From Amoebidium appalachense (taxonomy: Eukaryota; Ichthyosporea), in assembly GCA_963693365.1 (NCBI GenBank), contig CAVNZM010000005.1:4278001-4342000 (forward strand): 64,000 nt of DNA, read 5' to 3'. Numbering within the stretch: the stretch's first letter is position 1; each line of letters opens with the position of its first letter. The position numbers were made by a program, and so were the translations under genes. The notes under the pieces are model-generated. The model was given only the letters and a program-made list of their open reading frames with translations, had not been told where the DNA came from and searched no databases. Below, piece by piece: positions 27,563 through 42,280 of this stretch.

Positions 27563-29212
27563 GTGCATTTTTTTTAAAGAAAGGTACAACAGCCTGAGGC
27601 CTGCTGCCTCGAGTCAGTCATTAAGCTGGAGAGTTTGAAACATAAGAAATATGTGTGTGCAGATGTTTAACTAATGTAGATGTTAGTTATGGTTGTGCTA
27701 CATGTACAGCTGGCCTGTAGCCATTGGTCAACCATGAGCTGAAGTGAGTAAACCAAAAACTTTGATCATTGCTGCAGATACGTTGAAACTTGTATCGTTG
27801 GGGTGTCCCGTTGCAAATACTAGGATTTCTAGCATTACATATTTATTCGCTGCTCAAATAACATTCTGAGAAGCCTGTGGTTCTATGCAGCTCGCTGAAT
27901 CGCTGATGCATGTATGGAACACGAAGGAAGGCCTGTTTGGCTATGGGCAAAAAACCTACAGACATATGCGTGGAAGTGAGTTGTGTGTACTTCAGGCTGC
28001 ACAATATAAAACACGCAAATGCTGACTCTAGCCGGCACTCAGTCGGTGAGACTAGCAGCTGCGCACGCATGCACATAATTGCGTACACCCAACAGTTCTA
28101 ACCTTCACTTCAGTGAAGTACACACCAACGTTGTGTTGTCTGTATATCGACAGTTCGTATGTCGACAGCAACTTGTTGAGCATGGGTTTGCGTTGTTTTA
28201 GAAGACCGGGTCCACGGCTTCTGCAACCTTCTAAACTACATAGTACACATAAATAGACCTACTGGAAAGACCCTTTTACACTGACCACCAGCGCCCAGAG
28301 CTCCTTACCTCAATGAGTACCAACTTCAACCACCCGTTGACCGTGCCACCCATTCGAATCGATCCTCGCTGCAGAATAGGCACGCAGGCACACACACACA
28401 CATAATATGCCTTCGTGATCATAGCCGATCTGCAGTGTACCGATTGCATGGATGCACGTCCTTACACAACTGAATAAATCATAAAACCTCGTTGAAGCAT
28501 GCCATAGCACAGACAGCAACAGTTGCACACAGGTCAATGCACTTTCCGACATGCACCCCAAAGAGGCTGGCACAGGTGTCGTTTTCCTTTTCCTTCCTCA
28601 CCTACCCTTCGCCCCCCACATTCTTCAAAACAGTTATTATATAAGCATAGGCACGGTGAATGTTCCCAGTGCGTGCAACTGACTGTACACCCTTTGGCGG
28701 CACGCTTTCGGCTTGCTAAAAGCTTCATGTTTATAGCAGTACCATTTGAAATGCGCCCCTACGGCTTTTACTTTGTCGGCACGCATTTCGAATTAAATTG
28801 CTAAAAGCTTCATGTTTATAGAAGTGATAAAATGTGACCCTATGGCTTTTAGCAGGCAGGCTGCAACCGTCATAAAAAAGGCTGTGTATTGTTTTTGGCA
28901 CCGGGGTCATCTTCGACACAGGCGGTCACACCATGTTTTTTGAGTTTCTGCACCTACACAACCGCCCTCCGGCTGAGGCTCCAGCTCGGCGCTGGTGAGA
29001 GAAAAAGTTTCGTGAGCCACGAGTTTGGCGCCCATATCGCGGCCCAGCCAATCAGTGGCCGCAATTCACCTCGATAGCAGCTATCGGCCAGTGCCCAGCA
29101 TCTGCTTGTCACGTACGCCCGAGATTCTTCTGCTCACCTCAAAAGAGCGAACACCATCAACACACGTGTGTTATGTGTTTGTGTGTGCTCGTGTGCAAGC
29201 CAGACAGAGAGA
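27563..29212. other. Spacer upstream of the SDR gene
   Basis: No supported gene. A ~85-bp segment with GCTAAAAGCTTCATGTTTAT is duplicated at about 28715 and 28800. A CCAAT box (CAGCCAATCAGTGGCC, about 29040) lies about 170 bp before the SDR ATG. Confidence 0.5.
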
Positions 29213-30805
29213 ATGCTGGAGCTGTTGTTTGAGATTGTGCAGAGCCTTGCACTGGTTGTCTTCTATTGCTTGCAGACTCTGCTGGGTCTGGTCTGGCCCC
29301 AGCGTCGGTCGCTCAAAGATGAGGTTAGTGTTCCCTCCATGTTCGTAATCGTCCTAGCCTGACTCTGTGGTGCCTTTGTCTGTGCGAGTGTTGCTTTTTT
29401 CCAGCGTCTGCCTAAGGAGCAAGACAGCCAAATATTAGTGCCCTTGTAAGCCTGTGCGAGTTTTGCTTTCCTCAGTGCCTACCTCAGGAGCAAGACAGCT
29501 AAATGTTATATGTTTTCCAAAGATACGTGCAATAGCTGACCTGCACGTGCAGGTTGCTCTGGTCACAGGGGCGGGGTCTGGCATTGGGCGGCTGATGGCA
29601 CTGCGCCTGAGCGAGCTTGGGGCTGTTGTTGTTCTTTGGGACCTCAACGAGGCAGGTGTCCAGGCGGTGGCCAAGGAGGTGCGCGCCAAAGGAGGAAGAG
29701 CGTTCGCTTATGCTGTGGACGTGACAAACAGCGAGCTGGTGTATGCTACTGCAAAGAAGGTATGAGGCGTTTGTAAGGCAAGGACTAGTCCATTTGGTTG
29801 GTCTGTGGGTTGCAATGGGAACATGAGTCGGCGGGGTGGTGTCGAAGTTATCTCCTTGCGGAGCATAATGCCTGTAATCTCTTTGTCAACTGATTCATGT
29901 CGTTTGAATCAAGTTAGCCTGTTTTAATGGATTCATAGGCACCATGTGGTGGTGCTTGTACTTAATTGTGTTCTTGAAGGTCGAAGAGGAGGCCGGCCCA
30001 GTCAACATTCTTATCAACAACGCCGGCATTGTTACTGGCAAGAAACTGCTGGAGTGCCCCGACGCACTGATGCGGAAAACGGTTGAGGTCAATTCGATAT
30101 CTCATTTCTGGACTGTGAAGGTATGCGGCTGTTGTTGTTGTCATCACTTGTACAAACCGGGATGTGGGGTAGTTTTGTTTGTGTGCTTTTATATGGTGAT
30201 GGTGCTTCGGGGGGAGGGGGTAGGGGGGAGGGAAGCGGGAAGAAGAGAGATTGGGAGGGGGGAGAGGAATCGGAACGTCTGGAGAGCCAAACAAGCACAC
30301 CAACCTTTTTTCGTTCTCTTGTGATGTTGTACCTTTTCACCGATGCACCTTATTTATTGGATTCTTGCGATCATCGTGCCTCTGCTTTTCCAAAATGTTC
30401 CTATGTGGAGGAGTATTTTCTTGTTCCTTTTTTTTTTGAAGGGGAGGGGAGGGGAGGGGGGCTTTCCAAAAGAGTAGGAGGTGGCAAGAGTTGGGGTAGG
30501 AGTAGAGGGTGGACGGGAGGCAGCTGTGGTGTTGGTGGATGCGAATTGGGGTGATGGCTCTGATGCGCCCGACTCATCCAAGCATGGTGCGCTTACAGGC
30601 GTTCCTGCCCGCCATGCTTGCCGCCAACCACGGGCACATCGTCACCATTGCCAGTGCAGCTGGGCTTGCCGGCACCCCCGGGCTGGTGGACTATTGCGCC
30701 TCCAAGTTTGCGGCCGTGGGCTTTGACGAGAGTCTGCGCCAGGAGCTTGCCCGTCTGGGCAAGACAGGCGTCAAGACCCTGTGTGTCTGTCCCTTGTATG
30801 CAACA

Positions 30806-30838
<33 letters not shown>

Positions 30839-31728
30839 ACACACACACCCAATCCCCCCTTCTTGCTCTTACACAACTGTGCGTTTTTGGCCACGATCGG
30901 GTAGATTTGTTTAGAATAAGCTGTCGAAGCAGAGGAGGGGTCAAGGCCTCTGATCGAAGCCACGTGTGAGGAAGTTTGCACTGGCCATTGGGCTAGGGAT
31001 CGTCGCTTTTTGTATGCCGAACCAAGTCTTGCACCCCTACGTGTGTAGGAAGCGTGCATAGGAGAGTTTGCTTTTCGTGCAAAGGAACATATGCATGTTT
31101 GAACGTCTTGTATGTGTTTTTTTTGACTCAATATCACTAGGTGAATACAGCATGTCATGGGGCGAAGTTTTTGGAGACAACTTTTTCGGGGTCCATTATA
31201 ATTGATTTGAGCTATTAGGGCTTTATTCCGATGCTAACAGTGGCTCCACAGCTTCATCAAGACGGGCATGTTTGACGGCGCAAAGAGCAAGTTCCCCCTG
31301 CTGCTGCCCCTGCTGGAGCCTGAATACGTGGCCAATAAGGTATGTATGCATCCACATGCACACCAAGTACGTGTTCAGTTCTTCTACTTGTAGCTAGTAT
31401 GCATGAAATTGTAGAAATTCTACTGGTTAATTTTCGAATTTGGTATATCTTGCGTTGGATAGAGTATCCGGTATCCGGTAAACCTATCTAAGCGACTATC
31501 CCGTCGTGTCTAATCATTTGTAACAAAAATAAAATAATGATAATAACACGCGGGGTGCAGGTTGTTGAGGGGATCCAGACAGACCAGCAGGTGCTGATCA
31601 TGCCGTATGCCGTCAACCTGACCTTCATCCTCCGTGCCATCCTACCCTCCAAGGCTCTAGACGAGTGTGCCCGCCTGCTGGGAATGCACGAGGCTATGGA
31701 TGACTTTAAGGGTCGCAAGGCCTTCTAG
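29213..31728 (+). CDS. Membrane-anchored short-chain dehydrogenase (SDR16C / RDH10-like)
   Basis: Six exons in phase: 29213-29323, 29553-29759, 29980-30120, 30599-30795, 31252-31339 and 31561-31728, about 303 residues. Exon 1 encodes an N-terminal membrane anchor ([20 protein letters not shown]). Exon 2 carries the NAD(P) glycine motif TGAGSGIG and DLNEAG. Exon 3 has LINNAGIV. Exon 4 has the catalytic Ser in [12 protein letters not shown] and YCASK (Tyr and Lys). Exon 5 has IKTGMFDG. The order and the anchor match the SDR16C group (retinol dehydrogenase 10, DHRS3, HSD17B11), ER or lipid-droplet oxidoreductases of retinol, steroids or fatty alcohols; the substrate cannot be told here. All catalytic residues are intact. 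AATAAA at 31961-31966 is the likely poly(A) signal. Confidence 0.9.
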
Positions 31729-31960
31729 TGGCCGGAATGTATTAAAGGGACAGCCCGCCGCCCCACCTTTAAGTTTATCTCTCTATGTGTTTGGGGCAGG
31801 CCTGCCGCCCTGTCAGATATTACTGGCCCCGGCTGGCTTGGGTAGGCACTGCGGCCTTACTGGCACGTACGTACGTGGGCCGGTGTGAAGCTAGTAGGTA
31901 CATATAAACTTTGTATATACACATGGCTCCGGGCCTGATATATAAGTGCTTCTAGACTGC

Positions 31961-31966
31961 AATAAA
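31961..31966 (+). terminator. Poly(A) signal of the SDR gene
   Basis: CTGCAATAAACTATGTCTG, 233 bp after the SDR stop codon, followed by a TG-rich stretch. Confidence 0.55.
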
Positions 31967-32560
31967 CTATGTCTGTACATGTCGGGCGCATGGCCAACTA
32001 AGTAGCATGTATCTGTCTCCTTCGTGCGGTGCTCACTCCTTCCTTCCTGCATGGCTGCTACACTAAGATGATGGGCACTAGACGTGCCGTGGCCTCACAC
32101 TCCTGCACGTGCAAAAGGTCAGATTTCAGCAAAATGTGTATGGCCGACTTACCACTCCTTTTCCTCTTCCTTTTTCCTTTTTTTTTTTGTACGTGTGTGT
32201 GTGCATGGGCGGAGGGGGGAGGGAGGGGGGGGGGGGAGGGGAGGGTTAGCATGCGTTACATTACGATGTACACACCCGGGGGGTTTGGGGCGGGTGGGTG
32301 GGTGGGTGGGGGGAGGGAGGGAGGGGGGAGGGGAGGGTGGGTGACTGGGTAGGCCTGCCGACTGGTGGATATGTGCTGTGATGATCAGTGTAAATACAGC
32401 GGGATGATGGTGTGTGCGTGTTTCTGCAAACCCCGAGGTGGATCCAATGGATGAGGGGGGGGGGGGGGGGGGGGGTCTGCTACTGCAGATCCAGTAGCAT
32501 GCATATATGGAAGCAAGCAATGAGCAAGGGAACAGGGAAGGCGTGCTTGCACCTGCTCAC

Positions 32561-32649
32561 CTGCTGGCTGGCTGCAGGCTGGGCGGCTAGCTGCTCCTTG
32601 AGTTGCTTGATCAGCGCTGCAGGAACTGGGTGAGCATGTGTGCTATGAC

Positions 32650-32737
<88 letters not shown>

Positions 32738-33497
32738 GATGTGCGTGTGTGTGTGCGTGTGCGTGTGCGTGTGTGTGTTTGCGCCGAAGCATGAGGTAGG
32801 GCGATTTATGTGGGTGTGTGCACATGCACACGACCTACCTCTCTGTTGGCGATCCCTTAAGCGTAGTCTCTCGACCCACTGCTCCAGCTGCGCAACTCTC
32901 CCATTCTGCATGACCCCCATCGCACCATCAGCCATGTTTTCCAAATTAAATCCAGTCATCGCACACAAACACACAAACACACACAAACACACACACACAC
33001 AAACACAAACATGCACGCACATCCACCCTTCGACGCCCACCCTACATGCCCACGCACGCATACACCGACCCACCGACCCACCGACCCACCCACCCACACC
33101 AACACACACACACCCACCCACCCACCCACCTGCACCCACACCCGCCCACCCACCCACCCACCCACCCACCTGTTCACCAGCATCCTTTGCCTGGGCCTGG
33201 GCCCTCTGCAGCTCTTCCTGCAGCTGCACCAGGCGCAGCTCACGTGCCTCCAGCTCCCGGGCCTAAAACAGTTGTGTCAGAATCATGTATTTCTCTTGCT
33301 GAGATATCTACGTTGCTAAGACATGTAAGCTAAATGCAACACCTGACCAATTTTTGTGCTAATTCCTCCATGTGAATGCTCATACGCGTTGTAGGTGGCA
33401 GCTTGTGTGCATACTGCCTTTCAACGGTTTGTGTGTGTGTGTGTGTGTGTATGCGCTTGTGCTCGCTCGAGTGGATGCCCTGGGGAGGAGGGGGGGG

Positions 33498-33529
<32 letters not shown>

Positions 33530-35110
33530 AGGTGGTCGAACTCGCATATGTGCCTGTGTATGCCCACCCCTTTTTTTTCTGTGCCTATGTGTGCCCACCC
33601 AACCTTTGTATATGTGCCTGTGTAAGCCCACCCACCTTGTATCATATGTGCCTGTGTATGCCCGCCCCACCTTTGTATATGTGCCTGTGTAAGCCCACCC
33701 ACCTTGTATCATATGTGCCTGTGTATGCCCGCCCCACCTTTGTATATGTGCCTGTGTATGCCCACCCCACCTTGTATCATATGTGCCTGTGTATGCCCAC
33801 CCCACCTTTGTATATGTGCCTGTGTATGCCCGCCCCACCTTTGTATATGTGCCTGTGTAAGCCCACCCACCTTGTATCATATGTGCCTGTGTATGCCCGC
33901 CCCACCTTTGTATATGTGCCTGTGTATGCCCACCCCACCTTGTATCATATGTGCCTGTGTATGCCCACCCCACCTTTGTATATGTGCCTGTGTGCGCCCA
34001 CCCGTCCTTTTCCAGCTTCACATGCACATCCGTGTTCACATATATCACACTTACACTCACATCCACATGTACGAGCACACATACCTGATGTGCCAGCAGC
34101 GCCGTCTGATCTTTCACTGCCGCCGTCAGCGACACCAAACTACTATTGTCGTTATTATTCCTAATTCCCGTTTCGTTCCCATACTGCCTGAGCTCACTTG
34201 CTAGTGTAGCCAGTGCCTGATCTCTATCAGCCAACTGTGCATACAGGCCAGCAAGCTGTCTATCCCTCACCCTTAACTCTTCCTCGGCCGCTCTTAACTC
34301 TTCAACCGCGGCCGTCATTTGCTCCACGGCCCCAGCCAATTGCACCTCCAAACCTTCCAACTCTCTATCCATAGCCTCAATCTCCGCCTCCCTTCCGGCC
34401 CCCACCGCCTGTTGCTGGTCCAAAATATCCTGCAGCCTCCCCAACTCCTCATGGGCTGCCTGCAGCATTTCTGGGTCCTCACGCCTGCCCTCGGCCTGGG
34501 CTAGCTGAGCCCTTAATTCGGCCACTAATGTGTCTCTTTCTCTCAATTCCTCGGTCAGTTGACTAATTGCCGCGGCCCGATCTGCCACACTAGCCCCCAG
34601 ACTTGCTGCTAGGGCCTCGGCATCTCGTAGCTCTGATGAGAGTTGGGCCAGTGCTTCCTCCCTGGATGCTAGCGCTTGCTGGAGCTCGGATATGTGGCCG
34701 GTGTCCTGATGTATGCCAGTTAGACCGTGTTACCACCCTCCCCTCCTGCCGCTTCCACATTCCCCTCCTACATACAAACACGCCTTCCTAAGGGAGAACA
34801 AACGTCTATTTGCACAACAATTGGCGCGGGCACACACAAGGTGGAATCACACAGTAACACACACACACGTGAAAAGAGGGCCGAAACATCACACACACAC
34901 ACACACAGACAAACAGACCACCCCCCCTTCCCCCCTCCCCCCCCACACACAGAGACACACACATGACAGACAAGACACAGACACACACACGCAGGAAACA
35001 AGAGCAGCCACACACAACCCGCACACATACACGCACCCCCCCCCCCCCCCCCCCCCCCCCCCGCCGCCCCGCCCGCCCGCCCACCCGCACGCACGCACGC
35101 ACACAAACAC

Positions 35111-35176
<66 letters not shown>

Positions 35177-35758
35177 ATACACACACACACTCATACACAC
35201 ACACACGGACACATACACGCACAACACACCTCGCGTGGTTGTGAGCGCTGCTGCACGCGTGCGGCCTGCAGCTCGTCCTGCAGCCGCAGGAGGTCTGTAT
35301 CTTTGAGGGCCAGTGCCTGCTCCAGCTCGGCCAGCCGCCCATCCTGCTGCTGCAATGTTAACACCAAACACTATGGGCCACTCCCCCAACACCTGTGCTG
35401 CTTTCCAATAACTTTCCCACCACCCTTGCTGCGAACTTACACATTTGCACGCAAACCTTTTCTGCGACAGACACTCTCCCATGAAAACAGACAACACCCA
35501 CACACCCTCATCCATCAACCCATCCACCCACAGAGACACCACACGCACACACACTTGCGCACACGCCCGCGCGCACGCACGCACGCACACACACACACAC
35601 ACAGAGAGGGTGGCATTAAAATACTTACAGAAAGATTATAACACACACACAAACATGCAAGCAACACACAAGCACTCACACATGCGCATGTAACCGCACC
35701 CACACGCACACACCAACACACACACACCTCGTCCACGCATGCATGAACGAACATGCAA

Positions 35759-35793
<35 letters not shown>

Positions 35794-38344
35794 ACACCCA
35801 CACACCCACACACACACCTCGTGTGGTTGTGAGCGCTGCTGCATGCGTGCAGCCTGCAGCTCGTCCTGCAGTTGCCGGAGGTCTGCGTCTTTAAGGGCCA
35901 GTGCCTGCTCGATCTCGGCCATAGCAAGTGTCTGGTCCAGCTCGTTCATAGCAAGTGCCTGCTCCAGCTCGGCCAGGCGCCCATCCTGCCGCTGCAATGT
36001 TAACACCAAACACTACATCAAGCATTTGCCCTCTACCCTTTTCCCGTCTACTCCTCATCCACCCCTCCTAGCTGCCCAGCCGCCATTTTCTATATTGTTC
36101 ATCCTTCTTCATGCCCACTCTACATCTACGCACAGACAGGGATTCTTGCCCACAATGTGCCATACTTGCATGTTGTCACTGAGTTGAATACACCCAAAGC
36201 ACGATTGATTTCTAAGTTTCACGTGCACATTTGCACTCCCATACAGTAGCTAGTCCTCAAAGATGCCTATCTGGGCACTCGTTCACCAATTTATTTGCCC
36301 ACATCTACACGCACAACCGAACAAACACCTCCAATACACATTCACACACACTTACCCCCCCCCCCCCCCCCCCCCCCCCGCCCCTCTCCCCCTTCCCCCC
36401 ATCCCCTCACACACAAACACAAAAATGTTTACGCACACGCACACACACATGCGCCTACAGAAAAAAGGCACACACACACCTCGCGTGGTTGTGAGCGCTG
36501 CTGCATGCGTGCGGCCTGCAGCTCGTCCTGCAGCCGCCGGAGGTCTGCGTCTTTGAGGGCCAGTGCCTGCTCCAGCTCGGCCAGCCGCCCATCCTGCTGC
36601 TGCAATGTTAACACCAAAAACCAAAACTTTGTAGACAAAACATACACCCAGACGATCTCCCTCCCTCCCTTCTGAAATTCCCAGCCGTTTTCTTTCTATA
36701 TGCAGAACAGAACTCAGTAATGCATCAATCAAACTTCCATGGCCAGCTGTGGTACTAGCATATGCGCACCATCACAGAGGTAGCAAACACAGCATGCACC
36801 AACATACGATGATCAGAGACTTATAATACCTACTACCCTATTACCAAGACGTGCGATGAAGTACAGACCTCAAGCACTACCAGTGCACACTACACACACT
36901 CATACCCGGTTCTTTGCCCACTGATGCACATATGGGCACATTGTGCACAGGCAGGCCACACCCCCACACGGATACACACCCATCCAACCGCACACCCACA
37001 CATCCACAAACCCACACCCACACCCACACCCCCATCCCCACCCCAACACCCTCGCCCCCCCACCCCCACCCCCACCCCCACACACGCACCTCGTGTGGTT
37101 GTGAGCGCTGCTGCATGCGTGCAGCCTGCAGCTCGTCCTGCAGCCGCCGGAGGTCTGCGTCTTTGAGGGCCAGTGCCTGCTCCAGCTCGGCCACCCGCCC
37201 ATCCTGCTGCTGCATTGTCAAAACGACCCCCTTCCCCTTCCCCCCCTTCTCCCACCCGTCACCCGCCCTTTTCCTACCCTTCCTGCTTGTTCCCTTTCTG
37301 TCCCCGCTTACATGCGCTGCGCTCCAAATTCTACCTACGCTTATGCATGGGCATACCTACAAAATAGAACATGCACAGAGATGCAACGATGTAAACACTT
37401 GATGTTGTTTTTAACTAACTGCACAGTTTGATACGCGTGTGCACACACGCACACACCTCGCATCTGCCAATCCCGCTTGCGCACCCACTTGCCCATGAGC
37501 ACTCACAAAACAGACACATACACCCCCCTCCCCCCCCCCCCCCTCTCCTCTCCCCCCCCCCTCCCCCACCCACCCACCCCATCCCCCCACCCATCCCCCC
37601 GCCACCTACCCACACCCACACACACCTCGCGTGGTGCCTGTGCCTTTTCCAACCGCCTTCTCAACACATCCACGTCCATAGTCAACCTCTCCACCTCTTT
37701 TTTTGGTCTTTCAACCTCTGCCCGTGCCTGTCCCAACTGCAACTCCAGTGCCACCACAGCAGCCTGGCTGGTTTTGGCCGTAGCCTTGTGCCTGTCTGCC
37801 TGCTGTCTGGCTGCCATTAGCTGCCCCCTTAATTCCTCTGCCTCTGTCTGTGCATGTTGTCTTGCTTGCTCCGATTCTTTCCCTGTTGAACCAAACGTAA
37901 GCAACACACATCAGAATCAACCTTCCACTCCTCCCCCTTTCCCCTCCCTACACACACACACACAGCTCCTCCTAACCTCTTCTCTCCCCCTCCCCTTCTT
38001 CCCCAAAACCCCCTCCCTCCTCCCCCCGGCACCTCCCCTGATCCGCCGCCTGACCTTTCCCTCCCTGCCCGCTGAACTTTCATGCCCTTTATCCCACCCT
38101 CGCTGCTATCTGTACAAACTCTTCCGAAAACACACGTGCACACAGACACACAGACACACACACACGCACACACAATTTCGCACACACACCCACCCACCCG
38201 CCAACCCACCCACCCACACCCACCCACCCACACATACCTTCCCCCCCCCCCCTCCCCCCCCCTCCAACCCCCCCGCCCACCCACACCCACCCACCCACAC
38301 CCACCCACCCACACATACGCCCCCCTCCCTCCCCACCTCCCCCT

Positions 38345-38384
<40 letters not shown>

Positions 38385-40451
38385 CCCTCCCTCCCCCCCC
38401 CCCCCCCCCCCCCCCCCCCACCAACACACGAACCCCCAGCCCCTCCCCCTCCCCCCCCCCCCCCCCCCCCCCCGACACACACACCCAGTGCCTGCAGGGT
38501 CTGCAGTGACTGTCCCAGCCTAGCCAGCTCCTCCCTCTGTGCTGCCTGCTGCTGCTGCTGCTCCTCTACCGTCTGCTCCATGCGCTCACGTTCCTGCCCC
38601 CAAACATTAACCAACACCCCTCAACACATGCAGCTTAGAGTATTTGGAGAGCAATACATTGCCCTGCCTCAGTGGACCCTTAAAGTGTTAGTTGCAACCA
38701 TCAATTAGGTACCAAGAGCATGTGTGTCTCTGTAACTGCATGCACACTTCTTTGGGTGTCTGTGTGCCCCTCCCTGTGCGTGACAGTATTGCCTACGTGC
38801 TTGTGTCCACCTGTGCATGCATGTCTTTTTTATGTGTGCCCCTATATCTGCCCATGCCTGTGTGTGCCCCTATACCTGCCCATGCCTGTGTATGGCCATA
38901 TACCTGCCTACACCTGCGTATACCCTTATACCTGCCCATGCCTATGTATGTCTCTATACCTGCCCATGCCTACTTATGCCCCTATACATACATATGCCTA
39001 CATATGCCTCCACCTACCACTCACCTTCTCAGCCGCCTGCAGTTGCTGGTGCATATCGTACACAAGCTCCTCCCACTCACTCTGGCAGCCCTCCAACCGG
39101 CTGCTTACCCAGTCAGCCCATTTGTCCCCCCCCCCCCCCCCCCTCCCCGGGCTTCCTCTTCCCTACCCCCCCCCCCCCCCCTCCCCCTCCCCTCTCTCTC
39201 TCTCTCTCCCCTCCTCCCTCCTTTCCCCCCGTCCCGGGGAGCAAACCGTGCACACACACCTGATCTCTGCCTGGCACTCGGCTAGCTGCTGCTCCAGTGA
39301 TGCCTGCACCCAACCCCATCGTTAGCACACCAACAGATCAGAGGGGGTACTAAGCTATAGCCACGTGGGCTCAGGTTACAAGAACAGTGGGATATAGAAC
39401 CACATGCAAACGGCTGATAATAGAATACCATACAGTTACATCAAGATTTAATCCATGTAATACAGAGACAATCCCTGTACACCCACACAGAAACACCCAT
39501 CACACATGCAGATATACACCAACAACCACATGTGACCATCACGACACCACAAAGAAAGGTTATACCCAGTCCCACACACAGACACTACACCCACCCACCC
39601 ACCCACACCACCCACCTTGCCTGAAGGGCTGAATGTACCCCCAGCAGCCAAACTTCGTGCCCTGACCGGGCTGGGGAGTCTCCCCTCAGGCTCAATAACA
39701 TCACGTCCTACAGACCCACGGGGTGCCAGGGAATCCCGGCTGAGAGGTGGGGGTTTTTGCCGTGTGGCCAAACTATCGTGCGATTGTGGGCGGGTAGGCG
39801 GGCTGTCAGGCTGACGGGTGTGTTTGGGGGGGCTAGGGGCGATATCTGATTCGGGCTCACTAATATCCCCCTCCTGCTGCCAATCTTCCTCCTCTTCATA
39901 CGAGTCTTGATCCTGGGGGTTTGGGCTATTTTGTTCGTCTTGCGAATAAGTCTGTTCTGTGGCCGGGGAATAATAGATGTGGGGGGGACTTGGTGGTGGG
40001 CTCTGCGTGTGCGTGCTGCTTTCATCGTCTGTGTAATGGCTTTTTCTGGGCCCAAATTGCGGCTCCTCGTCCCCCCACCGGTTCTTGTCAGGTGTCACAT
40101 CCGGTTTACTGTCTGTGCTGTAGGATAGTTTGGAACGGGGACCCTGTACCCAATATGAACGTGTTACTATGTGCAGTAGTGTGGTGCATGCTAAGGGAAA
40201 ACAACTGGTTTAAACACATTTGGAGAGAGGGAGAGGGAGAGAGACACAAAAGAACAGTGAACAAACACATGCAGAAAGAGAGAAACGGAGACGCATAAGT
40301 GACAACCAACACACTAAAAAATACACACGTGAGGCTGTACACAATCCGGGAAAAGTATGCACGATGGAGGAGGAGAGAGGGAGCCTGGGAGTGGGAATAC
40401 ACAAATACACACAGGGAGTGAAACAGAGAGACATGTGAAACCTACACACCA

Positions 40452-40491
<40 letters not shown>

Positions 40492-40547
40492 CTCCACATA
40501 ACTTAGGACACGTGTGCATGCATAACGTACACACCCACACATATACT

Positions 40548-40578
<31 letters not shown>

Positions 40579-40640
40579 AACCACACACAACATGCACACA
40601 TGCACACACGCACACGCATACACACACACAGAGGCGCGCG

Positions 40641-40709
<69 letters not shown>

Positions 40710-40903
40710 GCATGCCTGCACACCAATGTATTTGCACACACACCCCCGACGCACACAACACCGAGAGTAAAGAGAGGGGAGGGGGGGGGGAGGGAGAGAG
40801 AGAGAGAGAGAGACAGATAGAGAGAGAAAGAGAGGGAGGGAGAGAGAGAGAAGGAAAGAGAGAGATAGAGAAAGAGAGATGGGGGAAGGGAGAGGGGGGG
40901 GGG

Positions 40904-40995
<92 letters not shown>

Positions 40996-41019
40996 AAGAA
41001 GAGAGAGCGGGGAGGGGGG

Positions 41020-41072
<53 letters not shown>

Positions 41073-41704
41073 AGAGAGAGAGAGAGAGAGAGAGCGAGAC
41101 TGAACCACACACTCCCACACACACATCCACAGGCCAACACACACATGCACCCCATGCAATGTGTACCTCTGCAGGTGCTGCCCGTCCCCTAGAGCTGCCA
41201 CCTCTTCGTGGATCTGTAACCCAGCCACCATCAGTCAGATAGTGTGCACGTGCTTGTACACTATTGGCTGCAGGCGTCCCTACTGATGCCCAATATAAAT
41301 TACCCTGGCACAAAGTTATGGATGTCTATTTCCTAGCAGGAAGTTCTTAGATTCATATGCGCACATCTCTGTGTGCACAATAAAGTGCACACAGTGCTTG
41401 CACTGTCTTTCTGCACCAATCGCGCAAGGCAGGTCTTTGAAATGCGATTTGTTGGCAGTTCGACTCTTAACAGTTTATTTCTTAGCGAAGCAAACAATTA
41501 CCAAATAGATCTCCGTGGCCGGCCAATCATGTGACTACAAAGCTGATTCGTGCAGGAAGTCAGTGCGGGTCATTTAACTGTGCGCACTTGTATATGTTCA
41601 GGCAAATGGGTGCCTGCTCGGATGTATGTATCTGTGCCTGTGTGCATGTGTGTGTGTGTGTAGTGTGTAAGTGTGCGTGTGTGTGTGTGCTTTTGTCCTC
41701 CGGT

Positions 41705-41793
<89 letters not shown>

Positions 41794-42111
41794 CAGGTGC
41801 AAGACAACTTAAAGGATAGGCTGGTCAATTCCTCCCAAGTGACGTACCAGCACACACGACCAAGCTGTACGCAGGAAACACGTACACAACAGGCACAGCA
41901 GGCATGCAGGAGAACACACAGACATGTACGGGGCCACCTCCACACACATACAGGCAACCATATACAGGTTAGACAAGCAGGCATGCAGGCAAAGACGTGC
42001 AGGCTTATAATCAATGTGTAGGCATACACAGCCATGGAGCCTGACAGACACATACTCGCATGCAGCCCCCCCCCCCCCCCCCCCTCCTTCCCCCCCCCCC
42101 CCCCCCCCGTC

Positions 42112-42147
<36 letters not shown>

Positions 42148-42249
42148 CACACACACGCACGCGCACGTGCAGCCCTCCCCCCCCCCCCCATTCACACACA
42201 CACGCGCGCGCAAACGTGCGCGCGCGCACACGCACACACACACACACAG

Positions 42250-42280
<31 letters not shown>

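Noticed and set aside
37829-38708. Pro-rich and Gly-rich ORFs of 200-260 aa
   Set aside because: C-runs read in every frame. The real exons are 38485-38593 and 37626-37882 on the minus strand.
40503-41313. Ser/Leu-rich ORFs of more than 240 aa on the minus strand and Arg/Glu-rich ones on the plus strand
   Set aside because: Translations of a (GA)n/(CT)n tract within an intron. Only a 47-nt segment (41167-41213) is a plausible exon.
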